Assembly (NCBI GenBank): GCA_964019135.1
Contig: OZ025255.1
Span: forward strand, 4,898,001 to 4,962,000
Source: Arenicola marina
Taxonomy: Eukaryota > Annelida > Polychaeta > Arenicolidae
Direction of reading: 5' to 3'
Length of the DNA stretch: 64,000 nucleotides
Positions 25,291-40,200 of the stretch are shown here, piece by piece. Below the pieces are notes generated by a model. The model saw nothing but the letters and a program-made list of their open reading frames with translations, was not told where the DNA came from and made no database searches. The position numbers were made by a program, and so were the translations under genes. Position 1 is the first letter of the stretch. Each line of letters opens with the position of its first letter.

Positions 25291-26189
25291 TGTGTCACCG
25301 CTATGACGTCAGTACTACATGTACAATGTGTCACCGCCCTGACGTCAGTACTACATGTACAACGTGTCACCGCCCTGACGTCAGTACTACATGTACACTG
25401 TGTCACCGCCCTGACGTCAGTACTACATGTACAATGTGTCACCGCCCTGACGTCAGTACTACATGTACACTGTGTCACCGCCCTGACGTCAGTACTGCAT
25501 GTACAAGGTGTCACCGCCCTGACGTCAGTACTGCATGTACACTGTGTCACCGCCCTGACGTCAGTACTACATGTACACTGTGTCACCGCCCCGACGTCAG
25601 TACTACATGTACACTGTGTCACCGCCCTGACGTCAGTACTACATGTACACTGTGTCAACGCCCTGACGTCAGTACTACATGTACACTGTGTCACCGCCCT
25701 GACGTCAGTACTACATGTACAATGTGTCACCGCCCTGACGTCAGTACTATATGCACACTGTGTCACCGCCCTGACGTCAGTACTACATGTACACTGTGTC
25801 ACCGCCCTGACGTCAGTACTACATGTACACTGTGTCACCGCCCTGACGTCAGTACTACATGTACACTGTGTCACCGCCCTGACGTCAGTACTACATGTAC
25901 AATGTGTCACCGCCCTGATGTCAGTACTGCATGTACACTGTGTCACCGCCCTGATGTCAGTACTACATGCACTCTGTGTCACCGCCCTGACGTCAGTACT
26001 GTATGTACACTGTGTCACCGCCCTGACGTCAGTACTACATGTACAAGGTGCCACCGCCCTGTCGTCAGTACTACATGTACACTGTGTCACCGCCCTGACG
26101 TCAGTACTATATGTACACTGTGTCACCGCCCTGACGTCAGTACTACATGTACAATGTGTCACCGCCCTGACGTCAGACTACATGTACAA
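25291..26189 (+). repeat. Block 18: 25-unit block, copy 3 of 5
   Basis: Same barcode as 14,497, but with GTCACCGCCCTGATG where the first subgroup has GTCAACGCCCTGATG. It pairs with 33,459; both follow a 69-unit block. Confidence 0.92.
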
Positions 26190-28672
26190 TGTGTCACCGC
26201 TATGACGTCAGTACTACATGTACAATGTGTCACCGCCCTGACGTCAGTACTACATGTACAACGTGTCACCGCCCTGACGTCAGTACTACATGTACACTGT
26301 GTCACCGCCCTGACGTCAGTACTACATGTACAATGTGTCACCGCCCTGACGTCAGTCCTACATGTACAATGTGTCACCGCCCTGACGTCAGTACTGCATG
26401 TACAAGGTGTCACCGCCCTGACGTCAGTACTACATGTACACTGTGTCACCGCCCTGACGTCAGTACTACATGTACAATGTGTCACCGCCCTGACGTCAGT
26501 ACTACATGTACAATGTGTCACCGCCCTGACGTCAGTACTGCATGTACAAGGTGTCACCGTCCTGACGTCAGTACTACATGTACAATGTGTCACCGCCCTG
26601 ACGTCAATACTACATGTACACTGTATCACCACCCTGACGTCAGTACTACATGTACACTGTGTCACCGCCCTGACGTCAGTACTACATGTACAATGTGTCA
26701 CCGCCCTGACGTCAGTACTACATGTACAAGGTGTCACCGCCCTGACGTCAGTACTACATGTACACTGTGTCACCGCCCTGACGTCAGTACTGCATGTACA
26801 CTGTGTCACCGCCCTGACGTCAGTACTACATGTACACTGTGTCACCGCCCTGACGTCAGTACTACATGTACAATGTGTCACCGCCCTGACGTCAGTACTA
26901 CATGTACACACTGTCACCGCCCTGACGTCAGTACTACATGTACAATGCGTCACCGCCCTGACGTCAGTACTACATTTACACTGTGTCACCGCCTTAACGT
27001 CAGTACAATATGTACAATGTGTCACCGCCCTGACGTCAGTACTACATGTACACTGTGTCACCGCCCTGACGTCAGTACTGCATGTACAACGTGTCATCGC
27101 CCCAACGTCAGTACTACATGTACAAGGTGTCACCGCCCTGTCGTCAGTACTACATGTACAAGCTGTCACCGCCCTGACGTCAGTACTACATGTACACTGT
27201 GTCACCGCCCTGGCGTCAGTACTACATGTACAAGAAGTCACCGCCCTGACGTCAGTACTACATGTACACAGTGTCATCGCCCTGACGTCAGTACTAAATG
27301 TACAATGTGTCGCCGCCCTGACGTCAGTACTACATGTACACTGTGTCACCGCCCTGACGTCAGTACCACATGTACACTGTGTCACCGCCCTGACGTCAGT
27401 ACTACATGTACAATGTGTCACCGCCCTGACGTCAGTACTACATGTACACTGTGTCACCGCCCTGACGTCAGTACCACATGTACGCTGTGTCACCGCCCTG
27501 ACGTCAGTACTACATGTACAATGTGTCACCGCCCTGACGTCAGTACTACATGTACAATGTGTCACCGCCCGGACGTCAGTACTACATGTACACTGTGTCA
27601 CCGCCCTGACGTCAGTACTACATGTACAATGTGCCACCGCCCTGACGTCAGTACTACATGTACAATGTGTCACCGCCCTGACGTCAGTACTACATGTACA
27701 TTGTGTCACCGCCCTGACGTCAGTACTACATGTACACTGTGTCACCGCCCTGACGTCAGTACTACATGTACAATGTGTCACCGCCCTGACGTCAGTACTA
27801 CATGTACACTGTGTCACCGCCCTGACGTCAGTACTACATGTACAATGTGTCACCGCCCTGACGTCAGTACCACATGTACACTGTGTCACCGCCCTGACGT
27901 CAGTACTACATGTACAATGTGTCACCGCCCTGACGTCAGTACTACATGTACAATGTGTCGCCGCCCTGACGTCAGTACTACATGTACACTGTGTCACCGC
28001 CCTGACGTCAGTACCACATGTACACTGTGTCACCGCCCTGACGTCAGTACTACATGTACAATGTGTCACCGCCCTGACGTCAGTACTACATGTACAATGT
28101 GCCACCGCCCTGACGTCAGTACTACATGTACACTGTGTCACCGCCCTGACGTCAGTACTACATGTACAATGTGCCACCGCCCTGACGTCAGTACTACATG
28201 TACAATGTGTCACCGTCCTGACGTCAGTACGACATGTACATTGTGTCACCGCCCTGACGTCAGTACTACATGTACACTGTGTCACCGCCCTGACGTCAGT
28301 ACTACATGTACACTGTGTCACCGCCCTGACGTCAGTACTACATGTACACTGTGTCACCGCCCTCACGTCAGTACTACATGTACAATGTGTCACCGCCCTG
28401 ATGTCAGTACTGCATGTACACTGTGTCACCGCCCTGATGTCAGTACTACATGCACTCTGTGTCACCGCCCTGACGTCAGTACTGTATGTACACTGTGTCA
28501 CCGCCCTGACGTCAGTACTACATGTACAAGGTGCCACCGCCCTGTCGTCAGTACTACATGTACACTGTGTCACCGCCCTGACGTCAGTACTATATGTACA
28601 CTGTGTCACCGCTCTGACGTCAGTACTACATGTACAATGTGTCACCGCCCTGACGTCAGACTACATGTACAA
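26190..28672 (+). repeat. Block 19: 69-unit block, H1 (SP) head, beta-prime tail
   Basis: It equals blocks 17 and 21 in unit number, but its content differs. It is closest to the first part of the 102-unit block, including the CAGTACCACATG-rich run and the TGTGCCACC units, then cuts to a 25-type end. Private changes include GTACGCTGTG near 27,484 and CAGTACGACATG near 28,228. CACCGCTCTGACG near 28,610 is shared with the next block. Confidence 0.86.
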
Positions 28673-30975
28673 TGTGTCACCGTTATGACGTCAGTACTAC
28701 ATGTACAATGTGTCACCGCCCTGACGTCAGTACTACATGTACAACGTGTCACCGCCCTGACGTCAGTACTACATGTACACTGTGTCACCGCCCTGACGTC
28801 AGTACTACATGTACAATGTGTCACCGCCCTGACGTCAGTACTACATGTACAATGTGTCACCGCCCTGACGTCAGTACTGCATGTACAAGGTGTCACCGCC
28901 CTGACGTCAGTACTACATGTACACTGTGTCACCGCCCTGCCGTCAGTACTACATGTACAATGTGTCACCGCCCTGACGTCAGTACTACATGTACAATGTG
29001 TCACCGCCCTGACGTCAGTACTGCATGTACAAGGTGTCACCGCCCTGACGTCAGTACTACATGTACAATGTGTCACCGCCCTGACGTCAATACTACATGT
29101 ACACTGTATCACCACCCTGACGTCAGTACTACATGTACACTGTGTCACCGCCCTGACGTCAGTACTACATGTACAATGTGTCACCGCCCTGACGTCAGTA
29201 CTACATGTACAAGGTGTCACCGCCCTGACGTCAGTACTACATGTACACTGTGTCACCGCCCTGACGTCAGTACTGCATGTACACTGTGTCACCGCCCTGA
29301 CGTCAGTACTACATGTACACTGTGTCACCGCCCTGACGTCAGTACTACATGTACAATGTGTCACCGCCCTGACGTCAGTACTACATGTACACTGTGTCAC
29401 CGCCCTGACGTCAGTACTACATGTACAATGCGTCACCGCCCTGACGTCAGTACTACATTTACACTGTGTCACCGCCTTGACGTCAGTACAATATGTACAA
29501 TGTGTCACCGCCCTGACGTCAGTACTACATGTACACTGTGTCACCGCCCTGACGTCAGTACTGCATGTACAACGTGTCATCGCCCCAACGTCAGTACTAC
29601 ATGTACAAGGTGTCACCGCCCTGTCGTCAGTACTACATGTACAAGCTGTCACCGCCCTGACGTCAGTACTACATGTACACTGTGTCACCGCCCTGGCGTC
29701 AGTACTACATGTACAAGAAGTCACCGCCCTGACGTCAGTACTACATGTACACAGTGTCATCGCCCTGACGTCAGTACTGCATGTACAATGTGTCGCCGCC
29801 CTGACGTCAGTACTACATGTACACTGTGTCACCGCCCTGACGTCAGTACCACATGTACACTGTGTCACCGCCCTGACGTCAGTACTACATGTACAATGTG
29901 TCACCGCCCTGACGTCAGTACTACATGTACAAGGTGTCACCGCCCTGGCGTCAGTACTACATGTACAATGTGTCACCGCCCTGACGTCAGTACTACATGT
30001 ACACTGTGTCACCGCCCTGACGTCAGTACTATATGCACACTGTGTCACCGCCCTGACGTCAGTACTACATGTACAATGTGTCACCGCCCTGACGTCAGTA
30101 CTGCATGTACAAGGTGTCACCGCCTTGACGTCAGTACTACATGTACACTGTGTCACCGCCCTGACGTCAGTACTACATGTACACTGTGTCACCGCCCCGA
30201 CGTCAGTACTACATGTACACTGTGTCACCGCCCTGACGTCAGTACTACATGTACACTGTGTCACCGCCCTGACGTCAGTACTATATGTACACTGTGTCAC
30301 CGCCCTGACGTCAGTACTACATGTACACTGTGTCACCGCCCTGACGTTAGTACTATATGTACACTGTGTCACCGCCCTGACGTCAGTACTACATGTACAA
30401 TGTGTCACCGCCCTGACGTCAGTACTACATGTACACTGTGTCCCCGCCCTGACGTCAGTACTACATGTACAATGTGTCACCGCCCTGACGTCAGTACTGC
30501 ATGTACACTGTGTCACCGCCCTGACGTCAGTACTACATGTACACTGTGTCACCGCCCCGACGTCAGTACTACATGTACACTGTGTCACCGCCCTGACGTC
30601 AGTACTACATGTACACTGTGTCAACGCCCTGACGTCAGTACTACATGTACACTGTGTCACCGCCCTGACGTCAGTACTACATGTACAATGTGTCACCGCC
30701 CTGATGTCAGTACTGCATGTACACTGTGTCACCGCCCTGATGTCAGTACTACATGCACTCTGTGTCACCGCCCTGACGTCAGTACTGTATGTACACTGTG
30801 TCACCGCCCTGACGTCAGTACTACATGTACAAGGTGCCACCGCCCTGTCGTCAGTACTACATGTACACTGTGTCACCGCCCTGACGTCAGTACTATATGT
30901 ACACTGTGTCACCGCTCTGACGTCAGTACTACATGTACAATGTGTCACCGCCCTGACGTCAGACTACATGTACAA
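28673..30975 (+). repeat. Block 20: 64-unit block, H1 (T-type) fused to H2, beta-prime tail
   Basis: It matches 22,808-25,290 but lacks five units in the right part (after the GTCAACGCC unit near 30,625) and ends in the beta-prime form. The simplest reading is exchange with a 25-unit block end. CACCGCTCTGACG near 30,912 is shared with the end of the preceding block. One unit near 29,777 has CAGTACTGCATG where the other copies have TACTACATG. Confidence 0.86.
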
Positions 30976-33458
30976 TGTGTCACCGTTATGACGTCAGTAC
31001 TACATGTACAATGTGTCACCGCCCTGACGTCAGTACTACATGTACAACGTGTCACCGCCCTGACGTCAGTACTACATGTACACTGTGTCACCGCCCTGAC
31101 GTCAGTACTACATGTACAATGTGTCACCGCCCTGACGTCAGTACTACATGTACAATGTGTCACCGCCCTGACGTCAGTACTGCATGTACAAGGTGTCACC
31201 GCCCTGACGTCAGTACTACATGTACACTGTGTCACCGCCCTGCCGTCAGTACTACATGTACAATGTGTCACCGCCCTGACGTCAGTACTACATGTACAAT
31301 GTGTCACCGCCCTGACGTCAGTACTGCATGTACAAGGTGTCACCGCCCTGACGTCAGTACTACATGTACAATGTGTCACCGCCCTGACGTCAATACTACA
31401 TGTACACTGTATCACCACCCTGACGTCAGTACTACATGTACACTGTGTCACCGCCCTGACGTCAGTACTACATGTACAATGTGTCACCGCCCTGACGTCA
31501 GTACTACATGTACAAGGTGTCACCGCCCTGACGTCAGTACTACATGTACACTGTGTCACCGCCCTGACGTCAGTACTGCATGTACACTGTGTCACCGCCC
31601 TGACGTCAGTACTACATGTACACTGTGTCACCGCCCTGACGTCAGTACTACATGTACAATGTGTCACCGCCCTGACGTCAGTACTACATGTACACTGTGT
31701 CACCGCCCTGACGTCAGTACTACATGTACAATGCGTCACCGCCCTGACGTCAGTACTACATTTACACTGTGTCACCGCCTTGACGTCAGTACAATATGTA
31801 CAATGTGTCACCGCCCTGACGTCAGTACTACATGTACACTGTGTCACCGCCCTGACGTCAGTACTGCATGTACAACGTGTCATCGCCCCAACGTCAGTAC
31901 TACATGTACAAGGTGTCACCGCCCTGTCGTCAGTACTACATGTACAAGCTGTCACCGCCCTGACGTCAGTACTACATGTACACTGTGTCACCGCCCTGGC
32001 GTCAGTACTACATGTACAAGAAGTCACCGCCCTGACGTCAGTACTACATGTACACAGTGTCATCGCCCTGACGTCAGTACTACATGTACAATGTGTCGCC
32101 GCCCTGACGTCAGTACTACATGTACACTGTGTCACCGCCCTGACGTCAGTACCACATGTACACTGTGTCACCGCCCTGACGTCAGTACTACATGTACAAT
32201 GTGTCACCGCCCTGACGTCAGTACTACATGTACAAGGTGTCACCGCCCTGGCGTCAGTACTACATGTACAATGTGTCACCGCCCTGACGTCAGTACTACA
32301 TGTACACTGTGTCACCGCCCTGACGTCAGTACTATATGCACACTGTGTCACCGCCCTGACGTCAGTACTACATGTACAATGTGTCACCGCCCTGACGTCA
32401 GTACTGCATGTACAAGGTGTCACCGCCTTGACGTCAGTACTACATGTACACTGTGTCACCGCCCTGACGTCAGTACTACATGTACACTGTGTCACCGCCC
32501 CGACGTCAGTACTACATGTACACTGTGTCACCGCCCTGACGTCAGTACTACATGTACACTGTGTCACCGCCCTGACGTCAGTACTATATGTACACTGTGT
32601 CACCGCCCTGACGTCAGTACTACATGTACACTGTGTCACCGCCCTGACGTTAGTACTATATGTACACTGTGTCACCGCCCTGACGTCAGTACTACATGTA
32701 CAATGTGTCACCGCCCTGACGTCAGTACTACATGTACACTGTGTCCCCGCCCTGACGTCAGTACTACATGTACAATGTGTCACCGCCCTGACGTCAGTAC
32801 TGCATGTACACTGTGTCACCGCCCTGACGTCAGTACTACATGTACACTGTGTCACCGCCCCGACGTCAGTACTACATGTACACTGTGTCACCGCCCTGAC
32901 GTCAGTACTACATGTACACTGTGTCAACGCCCTGACGTCAGTACTACATGTACACTGTGTCACCGCCCTGACGTCAGTACTACATGTACAATGTGTCACC
33001 GCCCTGACGTCAGTACTATATGCACACTGTGTCACCGCCCTGACGTCAGTACTACATGTACACTGTGTCACCGCCCTGACGTCAGTACTACATGTACACT
33101 GTGTCACCGCCCTGACGTCAGTACTACATGTACACTGTGTCACCGCCCTGACGTCAGTACTACATGTACAATGTGTCACCGCCCTGATGTCAGTACTGCA
33201 TGTACACTGTGTCACCGCCCTGATGTCAGTACTACATGTACTCTGTGTCACCGCCCTGACGTCAGTACTGTATGTACACTGTGTCACCGCCCTGACGTCA
33301 GTACTACATGTACAAGGTGTCACCGCCCTGACGTCAGTACTACATGTACACTGTGTCACCGCCCTGACGTCAGTACTATATGTACACTGTGTCACCGCCC
33401 TGACGTCAGTACTACATGTACAATGTGTCACCGCCCTGACGTCAGACTACATGTACAA
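30976..33458 (+). repeat. Block 21: 69-unit block, H1 (T-type) fused to H2, beta tail, copy 2
   Basis: It is a unit-for-unit counterpart of 22,808-25,290, with the same boundary-free H1/H2 join (near 32,220-32,260). Private differences between the two are few; for example, this copy has CATTTACAC where the first has AATTTACAC. Confidence 0.88.
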
Positions 33459-34357
33459 TGTGTCACCGCTATGACGTCAGTACTACATGTACAATGTGTC
33501 ACCGCCCTGACGTCAGTACTACATGTACAACGTGTCACCGCCCTGACGTCAGTACTACATGTACACTGTGTCACCGCCCTGACGTCAGTACTACATGTAC
33601 AATGTGTCACCGCCCTGACGTCAGTACTACATGTACACTGTGTCACCGCCCTGACGTCAGTACTGCATGTACAAGGTGTCACCGCCCTGACGTCAGTACT
33701 GCATGTACACTGTGTCACCGCCCTGACGTCAGTACTACATGTACACTGTGTCACCGCCCCGACGTCAGTACTACATGTACACTGTGTCACCGCCCTGACG
33801 TCAGTACTACATGTACACTGTGTCAACGCCCTGACGTCAGTACTACATGTACACTGTGTCACCGCCCTGACGTCAGTACTACATGTACAATGTGTCACCG
33901 CCCTGACGTCAGTACTATATGCACACTGTGTCACCGCCCTGACGTCAGTACTACATGTACACTGTGTCACCGCCCTGACGTCAGTACTACATGTACACTG
34001 TGTCACCGCCCTGACGTCAGTACTACATGTACACTGTGTCACCGCCCTGACGTCAGTACTACATGTACAATGTGTCACCGCCCTGATGTCAGTACTGCAT
34101 GTACACTGTGTCACCGCCCTGATGTCAGCACTACATGCACTCTGCGTCACCGCCCTGACGTCAGTACTGTATGTACACTGTGTCACCGCCCTGACGTCAG
34201 TACTACATGTACAAGGTGCCACCGCCCTGTCGTCAGTACTACATGTACACTGTGTCACCGCCCTGACGTCAGTACTATATGTACACTGTGTCACCGCCCT
34301 GACGTCAGTACTACATGTACAATGTGTCACCGCCCTGACGTCAGACTACATGTACAA
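33459..34357 (+). repeat. Block 22: 25-unit block, copy 4 of 5
   Basis: It belongs to the GTCACCGCCCTGATG subgroup with 25,291. Private changes cluster near 34,128-34,146 (CAGCACTAC and CTCTGCGTCACC). Confidence 0.91.
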
Positions 34358-37236
34358 TGTGTCACCGCTATGACGTCAGTACTACATGTACAATGTGTCA
34401 CCGCCCTGACGTCAGTACTACATGTACAACGTGTCACCGCCCTGACGTCAGTACTACATGTACACTGTGTCACCGCCCTGACGTCAGTACTACATGTACA
34501 ATGTGTCACCGCCCTGACGTCAGTCCTACATGTACAATGTGTCACCGCCCTGACGTCAGTACTGCATGTACAAGGTGTCACCGCCCTGACGTCAGTACTA
34601 CATGTACACTGTGTCACCGCCCTGACGTCAGTACTACATGTACAATGTGTCACCGCCCTGACGTCAGTACTACATGTACAATGTGTCACCGCCCTGACGT
34701 CAGTACTGCATGTACAAGGTGTCACCGTCCTGACGTCAGTACTACATGTACAATGTGTCACCGCCCTGACGTCAATACTACATGTACACTGTATCACCAC
34801 CCTGACGTCAGTACTACATGTACACTGTGTCACCGCCCTGACGTCAGTACTACATGTACAATGTGTCACCGCCCTGACGTCAGTACTACATGTACAAGGT
34901 GTCACCGCCCTGACGTCAGTACTACATGTACACTGTGTCACCGCCCTGACGTCAGTACTGCATGTACACTGTGTCACCGCCCTGACGTCAGTACTACATG
35001 TACACTGTGTCACCGCCCTGACGTCAGTACTACATGTACAATGTGTCACCGCCCTGACGTCAGTACTACATGTACACACTGTCACCGCCCTGACGTCAGT
35101 ACTACATGTACAATGCGTCACCGCCCTGACGTCAGTACTACATTTACACTGTGTCACCGCCTTAACGTCAGTACAATATGTACAATGTGTCACCGCCCTG
35201 ACGTCAGTACTACATGTACACTGTGTCACCGCCCTGACGTCAGTACTGCATGTACAACGTGTCATCGCCCCAACGTCAGTACTACATGTACAAGGTGTCA
35301 CCGCCCTGTCGTCAGTACTACATGTACAAGCTGTCACCGCCCTGACGTCAGTACTACATGTACACTGTGTCACCGCCCTGGCGTCAGTACTACATGTACA
35401 AGAAGTCACCGCCCTGACGTCAGTACTACATGTACACAGTGTCATCGCCCTGACGTCAGTACTAAATGTACAATGTGTCGCCGCCCTGACGTCAGTACTA
35501 CATGTACACTGTGTCACCGCCCTGACGTCAGTACCACATGTACACTGTGTCACCGCCCTGACGTCAGTACTACATGTACACTGTGTCACCGCCCTGACGT
35601 CAGTACCACATGTACACTGTGTCACCGCCCTGACGTCAGTACTACATGTACAATGTGTCACCGCCCTGACGTCAGTACTACATGTACAATGTGTCACCGC
35701 CCGGACGTCAGTACTACATGTACACTGTGTCACCGCCCTGACGTCAGTACTACATGTACAATGTGCCACCGCCCTGACGTCAGTACTACATGTACAATGT
35801 GTCACCGCCCTGACGTCAGTACTACATGTACATTGTGTCACCGCCCTGACGTCAGTACTACATGTACACTGTGTCACCGCCCTGACGTCAGTACTACATG
35901 TACAATGTGTCACCACCCTGACGTCAGTACTACATGTACACTGTGTCACCGCCCTGACGTCAGTACTACATGTACAATGTGTCACCGCCCTGACGTCAGT
36001 ACCACATGTACACTGTGTCACCGCCCTGACGTCAGTACCACATGTACACTGTGTCACCGCCCTGACGTCAGTACTACATGTACAATGTGTCACCGCCCTG
36101 ACGTCAGTACTACATGTACAATGTGTCACCGCCCTGACGTCAGTACTACATGTACACTGTGTCACCGCCCTGACGTCAGTACTACATGTACAATGTGCCA
36201 CCGCCCTGACGTCAGTACTACATGTACAATGTGTCACCGCCCTGACGTCAGTACTACATGTGCATTGTGTCACCGCCCTGACGTCAGTACTACATGTACA
36301 CTGTGTCACCGCCCTGACGTCAGTACTACATGTACAATGTGTCACCGCCCTGACGTCAGTACTACATGTACACTGTGTCACCGCCCTGACGTCAGTACTA
36401 CATGTACAATGTGTCACCGCCCTGACGTCAGTACCACATGTACACTGTGTCACCGCCCTGACGTCAGTACTACATGTACAATGTGTCACCGCCCTGACGT
36501 CAGTACTACATGTACACTGTGTCACCGCCCTGACGTCAGTACTACATGTACAATGTGTCACCGCCCTGACGTCAGTACTACATGTACACTGTGTCACCGC
36601 CCTGACGTCAGTACTACATGTACACTGTGTCACCGCCCTGACGTCAGTACTACATGTACACTGTGTCACCGCCCTGACGTCAGTACTACATGTACAAGGT
36701 GTCACCGCCCTGACGTCAGTACTACATGTACACTGTGTCACCGCCTTGACGTCAGTACTACATGTACACTGTGTCACCGCCCTGACGTCAGTACTACATG
36801 TACAAGTTGTCACCGACCTGACGTCAGTACTACATGTACACTGTGTCACCGCCCTGACGTCAGTACTACATGTACAAGGTGTCACCGCCCTGACGTCAGT
36901 ACTACATGTACACTGTGTCACCGCCTTGACGTCAGTACTACATGTACACTGTGTCACCGCCCTGACGTCAGTACTACATGTACAATGTGTCACCGCCCTG
37001 ACGTCAGTACCACATGTACACTGTGTCACCGCCCTGACGTCAGTACTACATGTACACTGTGTCAAAGCCCTGGCGTCAGTACTACATGTACACTGTGTCA
37101 CCGCCCTGACGTCAGTACTACATGTACAAGGTGTCACCGCCCCGACGTCAGTACTACATGTGCAAGATGTCACCGCCCTGATGTCAGTACTACATGTACA
37201 CTGTGTCACCGCCCTGACGTCAGACTACATGTACAA
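34358..37236 (+). repeat. Block 23: 80-unit block, H1 (SP) head, alpha tail
   Basis: It begins like 26,190 and runs through the same M/L alternation, with partial internal duplication shown by repeated CAGTACCACATG and TGTGCCACC markers near 35,530-36,430. It then adopts R/L units with GCCTTGACG (near 36,745 and 36,925), one TTGTCACCGACC unit near 36,806, and the alpha tail. Confidence 0.84.
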
Positions 37237-40200
37237 TGTGTCACCGCTATGACGTCAGTACTACATGTACAATGTGTCACCGCCCTGACGTCAGTACTAC
37301 ATGTACAAGGTGTCACCGCCCTGGCGTCAGTACTACATGTACAATGTGTCACCGCCCTGACGTCAGTACTACATGTACAATGTGTCACCGCCCTGACGTC
37401 AGTACTACATGTACAATGTGTCACCGCCCTGACGTCAGTACTGCATGTACAAGGTGTCACCGCCTTGACGTCAGTACTACATGTACACTGTGTCACCGCC
37501 CTGACGTCAGTACTACATGTACACTGTGTCACCGCCCCGACGTCAGTACTACATGTACACTGTGTCACCGCCCTGACGTCAGTACTACATGTACACTGTG
37601 TCACCGCCCTGACGTCAGTACTATATGTACACTGTGTCACCGCCCTGACGTCAGTACTACATGTACACTGTGTCACCGCCCTGACGTCAGTACTATATGT
37701 ACACTGTGTCACCGCCCTGACGTCAGTACTACATGTACACTGTGTCACCGCCCTGACGTCAGTACTACATGTACACTGTGTCACCGCCCCGACGTCAGTA
37801 CTACATGTACACTGTGTCACCGCCCTGACGTCAGTACTGCATGTACACTGTGTCACCGCCCTGACGTCAGTACTACATGTACACTGTGTGACCGCCCCGA
37901 CGTCAGTACTACATGTACACTGTGTCACCGCCCTGACGTCAGTACTACATGTACACTGTGTCAACGCCCTGACGTCAGTACTACATGTACACTGTGTCAC
38001 CGCCCTGACGTCAGTACTACATGTACACTGTGTCACCGCCCTGACGTCAGTACTATATGCACACTGTGTCACCGCCCTGACGTCAGTACTACATGTACAC
38101 TGTGTCACCGCCCTGACGTCAGTACTACATGTACACTGTGTCAACGCCCTGACGTCAGTACTACATGTACACTGTGTCACCGCCCTGACGTCAGTACTAC
38201 ATGTACAATGTGTCACCGCCCTGACGTCAGTACTACATGTACACTGTGTCAACCCCCTGACGTCAGTACTACATGTACACTGTGTCACCGCCCTGACGTC
38301 AGTACTACATGTACACTGTGTCACCGCCCTGACGTCAGTACTACATGTACAAGTTGTCACCGACCTGACGTCAGTACTACATGTACACTGTGTCACCGCC
38401 CTGACGTCAGTACTACATGTACAATGTGTCACAGCCCTGACGTCAGTACTACATGTACAAGGTGTCACCGCCCTGACGTCAGTACTACATGTACACTGTG
38501 TCACCGCCCTGACGTCAGTACTACATGTACAATGTGTCACAGCCCTGACGTCAGTACTACATGTACAAGGTGTCACCGCCCTGACGTCAGTACTACATGT
38601 ACACTGTGTCACCGCCCTGGCGTCAGTACTACATGTACACTGTGTCACCGCCCTGACGTCAGTACTACATGTACACTGTGTCACCGCCCTGACGTCAGTA
38701 CTACATGTACAAGTTGTCACCGACCTGACGTCAGTACTACATGTACACTGTGTCACCGCCCTGACGTCAGTACTACATGTACAATGTGTCACAGCCCTGA
38801 CGTCAGTACTACATGTACAAGTTGTCACCGACCTGACGTCAGTACTACATGTACACTGTGTCACGGCCCTGACGTCAGTACTACATGTACACTGTGTCAC
38901 CGCCCTGACGTCAGTACTACATGTACACTGTGTCACCGCCCTGACGTCAGTACTACATGTACACTGTGTCACCGCCTGGACGTCAGTACTACATGTACAC
39001 TGTGTCACCGCCCTGGCGTCAGTACTACATGTACAATGTGTCACCGCCCTGGCGTCAGTACTACATGTACACTGTGTCACCGCCCTGACGTCAGTACTAC
39101 ATGTACACTGTGTCACCGCCCTGACGTCAGTACTACATGTACAAGTTGTCACCGACCTGACGTCAGTACTACATGTACACTGTGTCACCGCCCTGACGTC
39201 AGTACTACATGTACAATGTGTCACAGCCCTGACGTCAGTACTACATGTACAAGGTGTCACCGCCCTGACGTCAGTACTACATGTACACTGTGTCACCGCC
39301 CTGACGTCAGTACTACATGTACAATGTGTCACAGCCCTGACGTCAGTACTACATGTACAAGGTGTCACCGCCCTGACGTCAGTACTACATGTACACTGTG
39401 TCACCGCCCTGGCGTCAGTACTACATGTACACTGTGTCACCGCCCTGACGTCAGTACTACATGTACACTGTGTCACCGCCTGGACGTCAGTACTACATGT
39501 ACACTGTGTCACCGCCCTGGCGTCAGTACTACATGTACAATGTGTCACCGCCCTGGCGTCAGTACTACATGTACACTGTGTCACCGCCCTGGCGTCAGTA
39601 CTACATGTACACTGTGTCACCGCCCTGACGTCAGTACTACATGTACACTGTGTCACCGCCCTGACGTCAGTACTACATGTACACTGTGTCACCGCCCTGG
39701 CGTCAGTACTACATGTACACTGTGTCACCGCCCTGGCGTCAGTACTACATGTACAAGTTGTCACCGACCTGACGTCAGTACTACATGTACACTGTGTCAC
39801 CGCCCTGGCGTCAGTACTACATGTACACTGTGTCACCGCCCTGGCGTCAGTACAACATGTACACTGTGTCACCGCCCTGGCGTCAGTACTACATGTACAA
39901 GTTGTCACCGACCTGACGTCAGTACTGCATGTACACTGTGTCACCGCCCTGACGTCAGTACTACATGTACAATGTGTCACCGCCCTGACGTCAGTACTAC
40001 ATGTACACTGTGTCACAGCCCTGACGTCAGTACTACATGTACAAGGTGTCACCGCCCCGACGTCAGTACTACATGTGCAAGATGTCACCGCCCTGACGTC
40101 AGTACTACATGTACACTGTGTCACCGCCCTGGCGTCAGTACTACATGTACACTGTGTCACCGCCCTGACGTCAGTACTACATGTACACTGTGTCACCGCC

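Noticed and set aside
22808-28672. Blocks 17 and 19 as duplicates because both have 69 units
   Set aside because: Their unit order differs: block 17 is a T-type H1/H2 fusion and block 19 an SP-headed block. The equal length is coincidental.
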